From assembly GCF_003335105.1 (NCBI RefSeq), contig NZ_QFWQ01000003.1, positions 651,651 to 715,650 of the forward strand: a stretch of 64,000 bases of DNA, read 5' to 3'. This DNA comes from Rhodanobacter denitrificans. GTDB lineage: Bacteria; Pseudomonadota; Gammaproteobacteria; Xanthomonadales; Rhodanobacteraceae. The notes below the pieces were generated by a model that saw only the letters and a list, made by a program, of their open reading frames with translations, was not told the DNA's origin and made no database searches. Every line of letters begins with the position of its first letter. Position 1 is the stretch's first letter. Below are positions 19,401 to 27,103 of this stretch, in pieces. The translations under genes and the position numbers were made by a program.

Positions 19401-20053
19401 CCGGCCATCCCACCGATCCGTGGAAGGACGAATTGGCGCAGCTGTCGACCTGCCCGCTTGGCGAGATCGCCGATCGCTACCAGCCGCCGAAGCCGCGCAA
19501 GAACGACGACGGCGACAACAACCGCTTCCGCCGCGGTCCCGACACGCCGTGGACCGTCGCCGGCATGGTCACCGCCGTGCGCAAGCGCGGCGACAGCGAC
19601 GCCTTCGTGCGGCTGGAGGACGGCACCGGCATCATCGAGGTGAGCTTCTTCGGCGAGCTGTACCAGCAGATCGCGCCGCTGCTGACGCGCGACGAGATGC
19701 TGGTGGTCGACGGCGGGCTGCGCATCGACGATTTCTCCGGCGGCGGCTTCCAGCTGCGCGCGCGCAGCGCCTGCTCACTGGCCGACGCCTGCCGCCGGCA
19801 CGCGCGCCTGCTGCAACTGAAGTTGAACGGCATCGGCCCCGACTTCGTCGGCCAGCTGCAGCACGCTCTGGCCGGCTATCGCGGCGGCCGCACCAGCGTG
19901 ACCCTGCACGGCTACCGCAACCAGGGCGCCCAGGCCGACCTCGAACTCGGCGAAGCCTGGCGCGTGGAAGCCATCCCCGACCTGCTGCGCGCCGTGCGCG
20001 CCCTGCCCGGCGTGAAAGCGGCGCGCCTGCGCATCGTCAAGCAGCAGGATTGA
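16481..20053 (+). CDS. dnaE: DNA polymerase III alpha subunit
   Basis: Catalytic subunit of the replicative polymerase. From the ATG at 16481 the protein has 1190 residues and begins with the PHP domain motif YTHLHLHSEYSLVDS. The polymerase core shows PDFDIDFCMDRRDEV (two catalytic Asp) and VKFDFLGLRTLTI (third Asp). The HhH and OB-fold regions follow (WTVAGMVTAVRKRGD), and the protein ends with the short C-terminal domain. A TTG 18 codons earlier extends the frame but adds sequence not typical of DnaE. It lies between rnhB and accA, as in E. coli. Confidence 0.97.
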   Translation: MTVRYTHLHLHSEYSLVDSTIRIKALVAACVRDGIPAVALTDDSNMFALVKFYKACSAAGIKPIGGCDLWISAPDDPRPWRLTVLCQDRDGYLNLSRLVSRAWQEGQHGGRALVEAGWLAAGACNGLIALLGRESEVGRIALNQGIEAALVKLRPLARLFPNRLYLELTRCGRDGEENWNTAALALAAELGLPVVASNDVRFLRQDDFDAHEARVCIHQGRVLADPKRPREYSDQQYLKTPEEMAALFADIPEALENAVELAKRCTLELKFGTYYLPDFPVPAGHDLDSHIRELSRQGLRERLANAPLAADHTLADYQMRLERELDVIVKMGFPGYFLIVADFINWGKQNGIPVGPGRGSGAGSLVAWALKITDLDPLQFNLLFERFLNPERVSMPDFDIDFCMDRRDEVIDYVAQKYGRDKVSQIITYGSMAAKAVLRDSGRVLSMPYGQVDRLAKMVPPRPLDLTLSDALGRSEKSKKEPDRVVREFCETYEQDEEARALIDLALKLENLTRNAGKHAGGVVIAPSPLTDFAPLYCEAGGGGVVTQYDKDDVEAVGLVKFDFLGLRTLTIIDWAVKAINARRAKAGEPALDISQLPLDDPAPYELLKKAQTVAVFQLESSGMQRMLKDAKPDRFEDIIALVALYRPGPMDLIPSFVARKHGREDVEYPDPRVEPILKETYGIMVYQEQVMQMAQIVGGYSLGGADLLRRAMGKKKLEEMAKERAKFREGAAKDGLTGEKADSIFDLMEKFAGYGFNKSHAAAYALVSYQTAWLKAHYPAEFMAATISSDMDNTDKVVTFLDESRVIGIVVQPPDVNASEYMFVAVEPDTSSVHSRQGARTIQYGLGAIKGVGQGACEAIVAERAHGRYTDLADFCRRVDPARLNRRVLEALILSGALDALGSNRASLMLQLPDAIKAAEQHLRDRQSGQNDMFGAAMGAATPVVHIHLPTVPEWPLEQKLQGERDTLGHYLSGHPTDPWKDELAQLSTCPLGEIADRYQPPKPRKNDDGDNNRFRRGPDTPWTVAGMVTAVRKRGDSDAFVRLEDGTGIIEVSFFGELYQQIAPLLTRDEMLVVDGGLRIDDFSGGGFQLRARSACSLADACRRHARLLQLKLNGIGPDFVGQLQHALAGYRGGRTSVTLHGYRNQGAQADLELGEAWRVEAIPDLLRAVRALPGVKAARLRIVKQQD

Positions 20054-20139
20054 ACCGCCGCAGGGGCCTCTTGCGGGCGGTGCTCCTCCGAATCCCGGAT
20101 CCCGAACCTCTGCGAAGATCATCGCCCGCAAGCGGGCTC

Positions 20140-20517
20140 CTACCGTTTGCCGCCCCGCTCCAGCATCGCCTTCAGGTCAGCGAACGGATTGCCGGTTGCC
20201 GGCGGCGCATCCTCCACCGCCAGCACCCCGCCACGCACGTGGTCGATGTGCCGCGCGTGCTCGTTGTCGTGGCAGTACACGCACAACAATTCCCAGTTGC
20301 TGCCGTCGGACGGATTGTCGTCATGGTTGTGGTTGCGGTGGTGCACGGTCAGTTCCTGCAGGTTCGCGCGGGTGAATTCGCGCGCACAGCGGCCGCACAC
20401 CCATGGGTACATCTTCAGCGCACGCTCGCGATAGCCCAGTTCGCGCTGCTCGGCGGCGCGGCGGGCATCGGCCACGATGCGGTCGAGCCTGGCGTTGTCG
20501 ATGGACTTGCTGGGCAT
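20140..20517 (-). CDS. yajD: YajD-family HNH nuclease
   Basis: A 125-residue HNH endonuclease-like protein of unknown physiological role. The core YPWVCGRCAREF plus LCVYCHDNEH supplies four zinc cysteines, and LTVHHRNHNHDD carries the HNH histidines. The ending NPFADLKAMLERGG closely matches E. coli YajD as I recall it. The start MPSKSIDNARL (ATG at 20517) is preferred over an upstream in-frame start that adds Arg/Pro-rich sequence. It is convergent with dnaE and divergent from accA. Confidence 0.88.
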   Translation of the reverse strand: MPSKSIDNARLDRIVADARRAAEQRELGYRERALKMYPWVCGRCAREFTRANLQELTVHHRNHNHDDNPSDGSNWELLCVYCHDNEHARHIDHVRGGVLAVEDAPPATGNPFADLKAMLERGGKR

Positions 20518-20642
20518 GGCGCGGATCCGGCAAAACGGTCGTGGGATGAGCGGACGATAGCGCAATCATCCGGCCCGCGGCAGGCATCTGCCGACCCGGT
20601 CACAGCCATACGGCGGCGTTCTCGCGTTTTCCTGCGGGACGG

Positions 20643-20648
20643 TATACT
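20643..20648 (+). promoter_or_regulatory. Candidate -10 element for accA
   Basis: TATACT lies 30 bp before the accA start. The best -35 is weak (TTCTCG with 18-bp spacing). Transcription would start near 20655, just before the five-codon frame at 20665. Confidence 0.4.
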
Positions 20649-20664
20649 GGGCCGCTTCCGTGCC

Positions 20665-20682
20665 ATGAAAAGCAACGAATGA
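20665..20682 (+). other. Five-codon upstream open frame overlapping the accA start
   Basis: ATG-AAA-AGC-AAC-GAA-TGA encodes MKSNE, and its TGA overlaps the accA ATG as ATGA. accA has no clear Shine-Dalgarno of its own, so reinitiation from this mini-frame is possible. It may also be coincidence. Confidence 0.3.
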
Positions 20683-21635
20683 ACCCCAACTTCCTCGATT
20701 TCGAACAACCGATTGCCGAGCTGGACGCGAAGATCGAAGAGCTTCGCCACGCCAGCCATGGCCAGGCGTTCAACATCGACGAGGAAGTCGGCCGCCTGCG
20801 CGAGAAGCTCAAGGTCAAGACCGCCGAGATCTTCCGCAACCTCAACTCGTGGCAGACCACCCAGCTTTCGCGCCACCCGGCGCGGCCGTACACGCTCGAC
20901 TACATCGGCGTGATCTGCGAGGAGTTCCACGAGCTGGCCGGCGACCGCATGTACGCGGACGACGCCGCCATCGTGGGTGGCCTCGGCCGCATCAACGGCC
21001 GGGCGGTGGTGATCATCGGCCACCAGAAAGGCCGCAACACGAAGGACAAGGTGCGCCGCAACTTCGGCATGCCGCGTCCCGAGGGCTACCGCAAGGCGCT
21101 GCGCCTGATGAAGATGGCCGAGCGCTTCGGCCTGCCGCTGCTGACCCTGATCGACACCCCCGGCGCCTACCCCGGCGTGGGCGCCGAGGAGCGCGGTCAG
21201 AGCGAGGCGATCGCGCGCAACCTGCTGGAGATGGCCGAGCTGAAGGTGCCGATCGTGTGCACCGTGATCGGCGAGGGCGGCTCCGGCGGCGCGCTGGCGA
21301 TCGGCGTGGGCGACCGCACCAACATGCTGCAGTACTCGACCTATTCGGTGATCTCGCCGGAAGGCTGCGCCTCGATCCTGTGGAAGAGCCCGGACAAGGT
21401 GAAGGACGCCGCCGAGGCGCTCGGCATGACCGCGCCGCGCCTGCTGGAACTGGGCCTGGTCGACAAGCTGGTGCGCGAGCCGCTCGGCGGTGCCCACCGC
21501 AACCCGCGCTCGATGGCGATCCGCCTGAAGGCCGTGCTGCTGAACCAGCTCGACGAACTCGAGGCGATGCCGGTCGCCGACCTGCTGCAGCAGCGCTACA
21601 AGCGCCTGCGCAGCTACGGTGCATATCAGGAATAA
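20679..21635 (+). CDS. accA: Acetyl-CoA carboxylase carboxyltransferase subunit alpha
   Basis: With AccD it transfers CO2 from carboxybiotin to acetyl-CoA, the first committed step of fatty acid synthesis. The 318 residues begin [20 protein letters not shown] and carry [20 protein letters not shown] and [16 protein letters not shown], the crotonase-fold oxyanion and CoA-binding region. Length matches E. coli (319). The sequence upstream carries a -10 and the MKSNE mini-frame. A weak GGGGCC/GGCCCC hairpin (21639-21663) follows the stop without a T-run. Confidence 0.97.
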   Translation: MNPNFLDFEQPIAELDAKIEELRHASHGQAFNIDEEVGRLREKLKVKTAEIFRNLNSWQTTQLSRHPARPYTLDYIGVICEEFHELAGDRMYADDAAIVGGLGRINGRAVVIIGHQKGRNTKDKVRRNFGMPRPEGYRKALRLMKMAERFGLPLLTLIDTPGAYPGVGAEERGQSEAIARNLLEMAELKVPIVCTVIGEGGSGGALAIGVGDRTNMLQYSTYSVISPEGCASILWKSPDKVKDAAEALGMTAPRLLELGLVDKLVREPLGGAHRNPRSMAIRLKAVLLNQLDELEAMPVADLLQQRYKRLRSYGAYQE

Positions 21636-21934
21636 AACGGGGCCTTCCATTGCGCGTGGCCCCAGCCACACCCGCTTCCGGCCCGGCATTCCGGGGCAGG
21701 CCCTTGGCTGTCGACACCTTCGATAGCACCGTGTTAACGCGAAACACACCGCCACTTACAACGCTGGATCTACGGTCGGCGCTCCGTTGAACAGCAACGG
21801 TGATCCCCAAGGGCGATCAAGCGAACACGCGAAATATTCCAGCAGGATGCCTGCCCTGCAGGCCATCGCAACGGACTGTCAGGGGGAGCCTTTGGGTCTG
21901 CTTGTCGCGGTTTGACCCGAGTGGAGGGCTTTCC
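21636..21934. other. Gene-free spacer between accA and the NHL gene
   Basis: About 300 bp with no gene I can support. It holds the weak post-accA hairpin and, at 21923-21928, the GGAGGG ribosome binding site of the next gene. An open frame running in from 21800 is Cys/Arg-rich and has no secretory character, so I treat it as untranslated. Confidence 0.5.
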
Positions 21935-23047
21935 ATGACACACGCTTCGCCAGCAACGACGATGCCACAGCGCGTACTGCTCGCGCTTGCCATTGCCACG
22001 GCAATCGGCGGCATTTTCTTCTCCCCGGCTGTGCCAGCCCGCGAGGAGGCGCGCCCCTCCCTCCTCATTGCGGATCAGTTCAACAATCGCGTCATCGAAA
22101 TCGACCGCGACACTCATCGCGTGCTGTGGCATTTCGGCAACGGCTCGGACCTGCCCGGCCCGAGGAGCATCGTGGGCGTCAACGATGCCGAGCGCTTCGG
22201 CGCCTTCACGCTGATCTCGGGCACCGGCATCCCGCCCAGCAATCCCGCGCTCCCCGGCTGTGCCGACCCGATCAGCGGCTGTCCCGACAATCGCGTGCTG
22301 ATCGTCGATCGCGGCGGGGACATTCGCTGGCAGTACGGCAAGGCAGGTATCACCGGTTCGGGCCCGAACGAGCTGAATACCCCGGTGCACTCCCTCTTCC
22401 TGACCAGCTTTCCGCATCATCCGGGTGCGCATGTGCTGATTACCGACCAGGGCAACCAGCGCGTCATCATGGTCAACCTGGGACACAAGATCGTCTGGCA
22501 ATACGGCACCACCGGCGTGGCCGGCAATGGCCCGAACCAGCTCAGCAATCCCAACAGCGCGGAAGTGCTGGAAAACGGCCACATCCTGATAGCCGACGAA
22601 AGCAACAACCGGGTCATCGAGGTTACTCCCAGCCTGCAGATCGTGAAGCAATTCACCGCCATGGGCACGGTGAACGGCGCCGCATTCGCCAGCCGGCTGG
22701 ACAACGGCGACACGCTGATCACCGACTCCAACAACAACCGCGCCGTCGAAGTCGACCGCAACGACCACGTCGTCTGGCAGTACGTCACCAACACCGACCC
22801 GGGCAGCAACCCCGCGCCGCTGCCAACCCGGGCACTGCGTTTGCGCAATGGCGATACGCTGATCAGCGATCAATTCAACCAGCGTGTCATCGAGGTCACG
22901 CCCGCGGGAAAGATCGTGTTCCAGCAGGGCGCGCTCAACGCGCCCGGCGACGGTTTCAACCAGCTCAACGGGCCCTACGACGCCAAGGCGGTCGGGGACT
23001 TTACCGGTATCACGCCACCTCATGGCTTTGACCACGGCATCCATTGA
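21935..23047 (+). CDS. Secreted NHL-type beta-propeller protein
   Basis: A 370-residue protein with a signal peptide ending near FFSPAVPA. At least six blades share the pattern LLIADQFNNRVIEIDR..HRVLWHFG, ITDQGNQRVI..KIVWQYG, IADESNNRVIEV and ITDSNNNRAVEVDRNDHVVW, typical of NHL or arylsulfotransferase-like propellers. The start is set by GGAGGG six bases upstream. The role is unknown; such propellers usually bind proteins, glycans or small ligands in the periplasm. There is no catalytic His/Arg set I can assign. It is monocistronic, ending at a strong hairpin. Confidence 0.8.
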   Translation: MTHASPATTMPQRVLLALAIATAIGGIFFSPAVPAREEARPSLLIADQFNNRVIEIDRDTHRVLWHFGNGSDLPGPRSIVGVNDAERFGAFTLISGTGIPPSNPALPGCADPISGCPDNRVLIVDRGGDIRWQYGKAGITGSGPNELNTPVHSLFLTSFPHHPGAHVLITDQGNQRVIMVNLGHKIVWQYGTTGVAGNGPNQLSNPNSAEVLENGHILIADESNNRVIEVTPSLQIVKQFTAMGTVNGAAFASRLDNGDTLITDSNNNRAVEVDRNDHVVWQYVTNTDPGSNPAPLPTRALRLRNGDTLISDQFNQRVIEVTPAGKIVFQQGALNAPGDGFNQLNGPYDAKAVGDFTGITPPHGFDHGIH

Positions 23048-23063
23048 AACCCGGCGCATTGCT

Positions 23064-23114
23064 GCCGACCAAAGCGAAGCCCCGGCCCCTGACCGGGGCT
23101 TCGCTTTGGTCGGC
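23064..23114 (+). terminator. 22-bp perfect hairpin after the NHL gene
   Basis: The arms 23064-23085 and 23093-23114 are perfectly complementary around a 7-base loop. No T-run follows; instead the stem itself contains CTTTGG near its end. It is probably a transcription terminator or an mRNA 3'-end stabiliser. Confidence 0.6.
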
Positions 23115-23227
23115 CACCCATCTCGTGACTGGTCCGTGAAGGTGGCCCTCAAACCCACGAACAGCGTTGTGGCATCCCGGCAAGGCGCTACCATCCCTGT
23201 CATTCCTTTGCCGCCCAGGAGCCCGTC

Positions 23228-23965
23228 ATGGCCCACGACAAGCTCGCCGTGCTGATCGACGCCGACAACGCCCGCCCAGCGATCGTCGAAGGCCTGCTCG
23301 CCGAGGTGGCGAAGTACGGCACCGCGCACGTCAAGCGCATCTATGGCGACTGGACCAAGCCCGACCTCAACGGCTGGAAGGAAGTGCTGCTGCGCCACTC
23401 GATCCAGCCGATCCAGCAGTTCCGCTACACCGTCGGCAAGAACGCCACCGACTCGGCGATGATCATCGATGCGATGGACCTGCTCTATGCCGAACGCTTC
23501 GACGGTTTCTGCATCGTATCCAGCGACAGCGACTTCACCCGGCTCGCCTCGCGCATTCGCGAATCCGGGCGCATCGTCTACGGCTTCGGCGAGAAGAAGA
23601 CGCCCGAGCCGTTCCGCACCGCCTGCGACAAGTTCATCTACACCGAGGTGCTGGCCGGAACTGCCGAAGCTGAAACCGAGGCTGCACCAAAACAGCGCTC
23701 TGCGAAGGAACTGCGTGGAGATACGCGTTTGCTGAACCTGCTACGCAACGCGATCGAGGCCGCCTCCGATGATGACACCGGCTGGGCACAGCTCGCGCGC
23801 GTCGGCCAGATCGTCAGCAAGCAGTCTCCCGACTTCGACTCGCGCAACTACGGCTACGCCAAGCTTAGCGGTCTGATCAAGGGCATCGGCCTGTTCGAGA
23901 CCGAGGAACGCCAGATCGGCAATGGCAAGCATCTCTACGTTCGGCCACGCGACAGCAAGAAGTGA
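23228..23965 (+). CDS. NYN-domain ribonuclease-like protein with C-terminal LOTUS/OST-HTH domain
   Basis: The 245-residue protein has an N-terminal NYN (PIN-like, LabA/DUF88) domain. AVLIDADNARP carries acidic residues 11 and 13, NATDSAMIIDAMDLLY supplies another Asp, and FCIVSSDSDFTRLASRIRE the last conserved acidic cluster. After a linker (about 145-165) the C-terminal 75 residues resemble an OST-HTH/LOTUS fold, ending KHLYVRPRD. This architecture is known in bacteria and suggests RNA binding and cleavage, but the substrate is unknown. AGGAG lies six bases before the ATG. Its stop overlaps the tilS GTG. Confidence 0.85.
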   Translation: MAHDKLAVLIDADNARPAIVEGLLAEVAKYGTAHVKRIYGDWTKPDLNGWKEVLLRHSIQPIQQFRYTVGKNATDSAMIIDAMDLLYAERFDGFCIVSSDSDFTRLASRIRESGRIVYGFGEKKTPEPFRTACDKFIYTEVLAGTAEAETEAAPKQRSAKELRGDTRLLNLLRNAIEAASDDDTGWAQLARVGQIVSKQSPDFDSRNYGYAKLSGLIKGIGLFETEERQIGNGKHLYVRPRDSKK

Positions 23966-25263
23966 GCAACCCGCTGCAAGCACATCTGCAGGCCTCCCTC
24001 GCGGCCATGCCGCCGGCCCCGCTGTGCGTCGCCTTCAGCGGCGGCCCGGATTCCACCGCCCTGCTGCACGCGCTGACGCAATTGCCCGAGGCGCGCAGGC
24101 GCGGCCTGCGCGCGCTGCACGTCGACCACGGACTGCACCCCGACAGCGCCGCCTGGGCGGAACATTGCCGACACTTCTGCGCTGCGCTGGGGCTGCCGTG
24201 CGAAATGCTGTGCGTGCAGGTCGAGCGAGGCGCCGGCAACGGCCTGGAAGCGGCCGCGCGCCACGCGCGCCACGCCGCACTGGCCGCGCAGCTGCGCGAC
24301 GGCGAATACCTGCTGCTCGGCCACCACCGCGACGACCAGGTCGAGACCGTGCTGCTGAAACTTCTGCGCGGCGCCGGCCCGGAAGGGCTCGGCGGCATGC
24401 GCACGCTGCGCCCGTTCGGCCGCGGCCAGCTGTGGCGGCCGCTGCTGGCGTTGTCGCGGCAGCAGCTGCGCGACTACGTCGAGGCGCAACGGCTGGATGT
24501 CATCGACGACCCGTCCAACGCCGATACCTCGCTGGCGCGCAACCGCCTGCGCCACGAGATCCTGCCGCGGCTGGCGCCTTGCTGGCCCCAGGCGGCGGAT
24601 TCGATCCTGCACAGCGCAGCGCTCTGCCGCGCTGCTGCAGAGGCGCTGCGCCTGCAATGGCTGACCGCGTTCGATGCCCTGCACGACCCGGCCAGTGGCA
24701 GCCTCGAAACCGCCGGCTGGCTGGCGCTGATGCCTGCGCTGCGCGAGCCGCTGCTCGACCACTGGCTGCACCTGCGTGGCCTGCCCGCGCCCACCAGCGC
24801 CCAACGCCGGCAGATCGAGCGCCAGTGCGGCGCACGCCCGGGCCGGTTGCCGTGCATCCGCTGGGCTGGCGCCGAGCTGCATCTCTGGAAAGGGCGCCTG
24901 TGGGCCCTGCCTCCGGAGCGCGCCGTCGACGCCGGCTGGCAGGCAACCTGGCACGGCGAGCCGCTGGCGCTGCCCGAGGGCGGCGAACTGTCGCTGACGG
25001 TCGAAGGCACCCGTCTTGCCGAGCCGCTGCTCGTGCGCCTGCGCCGCGGCGGCGAGCGCATCCGCCCCGACGGCGACGCGCATACGCGCGAGCTGCGCGA
25101 CCTGTTCCAGCAGGCGCAGCTGCCGCCGTGGCGACGCAACGCCTGCCCGCTGCTGTACGCCGGCGACGAACTGGTTGCCGTGGCCGATCGTTGGATCAAT
25201 GCCCGCGGCGCGGCGATTTTCCGCCAGGCCGGCGCATCGCTGCACTGGCATGCGGGACGCTGA
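23962..25263 (+). CDS. tilS: tRNA(Ile)-lysidine synthase
   Basis: Adds lysine to C34 of the CAU-anticodon tRNA-Ile so that it reads AUA. The 433 residues carry the N-type ATP pyrophosphatase loop FSGGPDSTAL, LHVDHGLHPDS, the HHRDDQVETVLL motif and the C-terminal TilS domains. The start is GTG at 23962, overlapping the NYN gene stop (GTGA). In E. coli tilS follows accA; here two genes intervene. Confidence 0.93.
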   Translation: MSNPLQAHLQASLAAMPPAPLCVAFSGGPDSTALLHALTQLPEARRRGLRALHVDHGLHPDSAAWAEHCRHFCAALGLPCEMLCVQVERGAGNGLEAAARHARHAALAAQLRDGEYLLLGHHRDDQVETVLLKLLRGAGPEGLGGMRTLRPFGRGQLWRPLLALSRQQLRDYVEAQRLDVIDDPSNADTSLARNRLRHEILPRLAPCWPQAADSILHSAALCRAAAEALRLQWLTAFDALHDPASGSLETAGWLALMPALREPLLDHWLHLRGLPAPTSAQRRQIERQCGARPGRLPCIRWAGAELHLWKGRLWALPPERAVDAGWQATWHGEPLALPEGGELSLTVEGTRLAEPLLVRLRRGGERIRPDGDAHTRELRDLFQQAQLPPWRRNACPLLYAGDELVAVADRWINARGAAIFRQAGASLHWHAGR

Positions 25264-25338
25264 GCCAGGTCACGCCAGCAGCGTTCCGCGGCGCGCGCAG
25301 ATTGATTCCGGACGGCCGCTGCGCTAGCGTTGCGGGCC

Positions 25339-25596
25339 ATGGCCAAGACCGTTCCCGCACCCGGCAAGACTCCGCCCGCCGCCGACTTCGAACACTCCCT
25401 CGACGAGCTGGAACAACTGGTCGCGAAGATGGAAGGTGGCGAGATGAGCCTGGACGAATCGCTGGCCTCGTTCGAACGCGGCATCGGGCTGTTCCGCCAT
25501 TGCCAGCAGTCGCTGGAGCAGGCCGAACTGCGCGTGCGGCTGCTGCTCGACCCCGAAGCCCCCGACAGCGCCCAACCGTTTGAACCCGAACTCTGA
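25339..25596 (+). CDS. xseB: Exodeoxyribonuclease VII small subunit
   Basis: Small subunit that complexes with XseA to degrade single-stranded DNA. The 85-residue helical protein carries [20 protein letters not shown] and [12 protein letters not shown], the family core. The ATG at 25339 is chosen over a TTG nine bases earlier. Its 3' end overlaps ispA by 17 bases, the conserved xseB-ispA coupling; dxs, often next in line, is not in this window. Confidence 0.93.
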   Translation: MAKTVPAPGKTPPAADFEHSLDELEQLVAKMEGGEMSLDESLASFERGIGLFRHCQQSLEQAELRVRLLLDPEAPDSAQPFEPEL

Positions 25597-26479
25597 GCTT
25601 GGTCCCGCCCTGCAAGCATTGATCGTCCGTGCCGAACAGGCACTGGACCGCATCCTGCCGCCGGCCGATCACTCCCCCGCCGAACTGCATCGCGCGATGC
25701 GCTACGCCGTGCTCGGCGGCGGCAAGCGGTTGCGCCCGCTGCTGGTCTACGCCGCCGCCCACGCACTCGGCGAAGACGGCCCATCGCTGGACGCCGCCGC
25801 CTGCGCGGTGGAGCTGATCCACGCCTATTCGCTGGTGCACGACGACCTGCCCGCGATGGACGACGACGCGCTGCGCCGCGGTCGCCCGACCTGCCACATC
25901 GTGTTCGGCGAGGCGATGGCGATCCTCGCCGGCGACGCGCTGCAGGCGCTGGCGTTCGAGATCCTCGCCGACGACGCCGCCCGACGCACCGATGCGGCCA
26001 CCGGCATCGCCATGCTGCGCGCGCTGGGCCAGGCCTGCGGCGCCGAAGGCATGGCCGGAGGCCAGGCCCTGGACCTGGCCGCGGTCGGCCGCCCCCTCAC
26101 GCTGGACGAACTCGAACACATGCACGCCTGCAAGACCGGCGCGCTGATCCGCGCCTCGGTACAGCTGGGTGCGCTCGCCGCCAGCGCCGATGCCGACACC
26201 CGGCAGGCGCTGGACCGCTACGCCCACGCGGTCGGGCTGGCGTTCCAGGTGCGCGACGACATCCTCGACGTGGAAGGCGAATCGGCGGTGATCGGCAAGA
26301 CCGCCGGCAAGGATGCCGCCGCCGCCAAGCCCACCTTCCCCTCGATCATCGGCCTCGACGCCTCACGCGCCCGGCTGGCCGAGCTGACCGACACCGCGCT
26401 GGCCGCGATCGCGCCGCTGGGCGGGCGCGCGACGCTGCTGGAAGAGCTGGCGCTGTACGCCGCCCATCGCCACTACTGA
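25580..26479 (+). CDS. ispA: Farnesyl diphosphate synthase
   Basis: Condenses two IPP with DMAPP to farnesyl diphosphate, the substrate of UppS and quinone side-chain synthases. The 299-residue all-helical prenyltransferase has the first Asp-rich motif DDLPAMDDD and the second in [12 protein letters not shown], plus [10 protein letters not shown]. The start appears to be TTG at 25580, inside xseB, because no ATG or GTG occurs in frame before the conserved core. It ends at a bidirectional terminator. Confidence 0.95.
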   Translation: MNPNSELGPALQALIVRAEQALDRILPPADHSPAELHRAMRYAVLGGGKRLRPLLVYAAAHALGEDGPSLDAAACAVELIHAYSLVHDDLPAMDDDALRRGRPTCHIVFGEAMAILAGDALQALAFEILADDAARRTDAATGIAMLRALGQACGAEGMAGGQALDLAAVGRPLTLDELEHMHACKTGALIRASVQLGALAASADADTRQALDRYAHAVGLAFQVRDDILDVEGESAVIGKTAGKDAAAAKPTFPSIIGLDASRARLAELTDTALAAIAPLGGRATLLEELALYAAHRHY

Positions 26480-26498
26480 ATCGTTCCGCAGGCGCGGC

Positions 26499-26525
26499 AA
26501 AAGGCAGCCGCAAGGCTGCCTTTTT
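26499..26525. terminator. Bidirectional terminator between ispA and the DUF4870 gene
   Basis: AAAAGGCAGCC (26499-26509) pairs with GGCTGCCTTTT (26514-26524) around a GCAA loop, with T-runs on both strands. It serves the convergent genes on either side. Confidence 0.85.
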
Positions 26526-26543
26526 GCCGGAACAGCGCTGTCT

Positions 26544-26978
26544 CTACTTGATCAGCCGCAAGGTGAACGGGTACCGGTAAAGCGTCCCCTCATTCGCCTT
26601 GACCGCGGCGATGATGGTCAACACCAGCCATGCAACGCCGATGATCACCCACAGCGGAATCGCGATGATCAAGCCGATGCCCAGGGTCATGACGGACAGC
26701 AGGGCCAGCACCACGAACGCGATCGCCACGGTGATGTTGAAGTTCAGCGCCTCCTTGCCCTGGTCGGCGACGAACGGCATGGTGTCCCTCTTCACCAGCC
26801 AGATCACGAGCGGTCCGATGAAACAGCCCCAGCCGCCACCGAAGGCCCCGGTCAGAATGGCGCCGGCCAGCGCGGAAAGGTGCGCGAACATCGCCCATTG
26901 GCGCTCCTCGGCGGAAGGCGCCCCGGCCATCGGCTCGTTCGGCGAAGGCGGAATGACAGACTCGGGTGGAACGCTCAT
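26544..26978 (-). CDS. DUF4870 (Tic20-like) membrane protein
   Basis: A 144-residue inner-membrane protein of unknown function. The N-terminus is Pro/Ser-rich and soluble. EERQWAMFAHLSALAGAILT opens the DUF4870 domain, with about three hydrophobic segments and the motif FVADQGKEALNFNITVAIAF. The start (MSVPPESVIPPSP) is preceded by AGGAGAAGCGC. It lies alone between ispA and pmbA; the longer frame upstream is antisense to pmbA and not real. Confidence 0.85.
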   Translation of the reverse strand: MSVPPESVIPPSPNEPMAGAPSAEERQWAMFAHLSALAGAILTGAFGGGWGCFIGPLVIWLVKRDTMPFVADQGKEALNFNITVAIAFVVLALLSVMTLGIGLIIAIPLWVIIGVAWLVLTIIAAVKANEGTLYRYPFTLRLIK

Positions 26979-27103
26979 GCGCTTCTCCTGGTAGTCGGAA
27001 CTTGCGTCGACGGCTCGCCGGTCGGCTGCCGGTGGTGCCGATGCTAGCAAGGCCGGAGACGCTTGCCGAGTGGACTTGCGGCACGGCCGAGACCGGCTGC
27101 GGA

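Noticed and set aside
16421-19408. A 995-codon open frame antisense to dnaE
   Set aside because: Same shadow effect; the translation has no family features while dnaE has all its motifs.
21800-21934. N-terminal extension of the NHL gene
   Set aside because: The extension is Cys/Arg-rich and would bury the signal peptide; the GGAGGG site supports the ATG at 21935.
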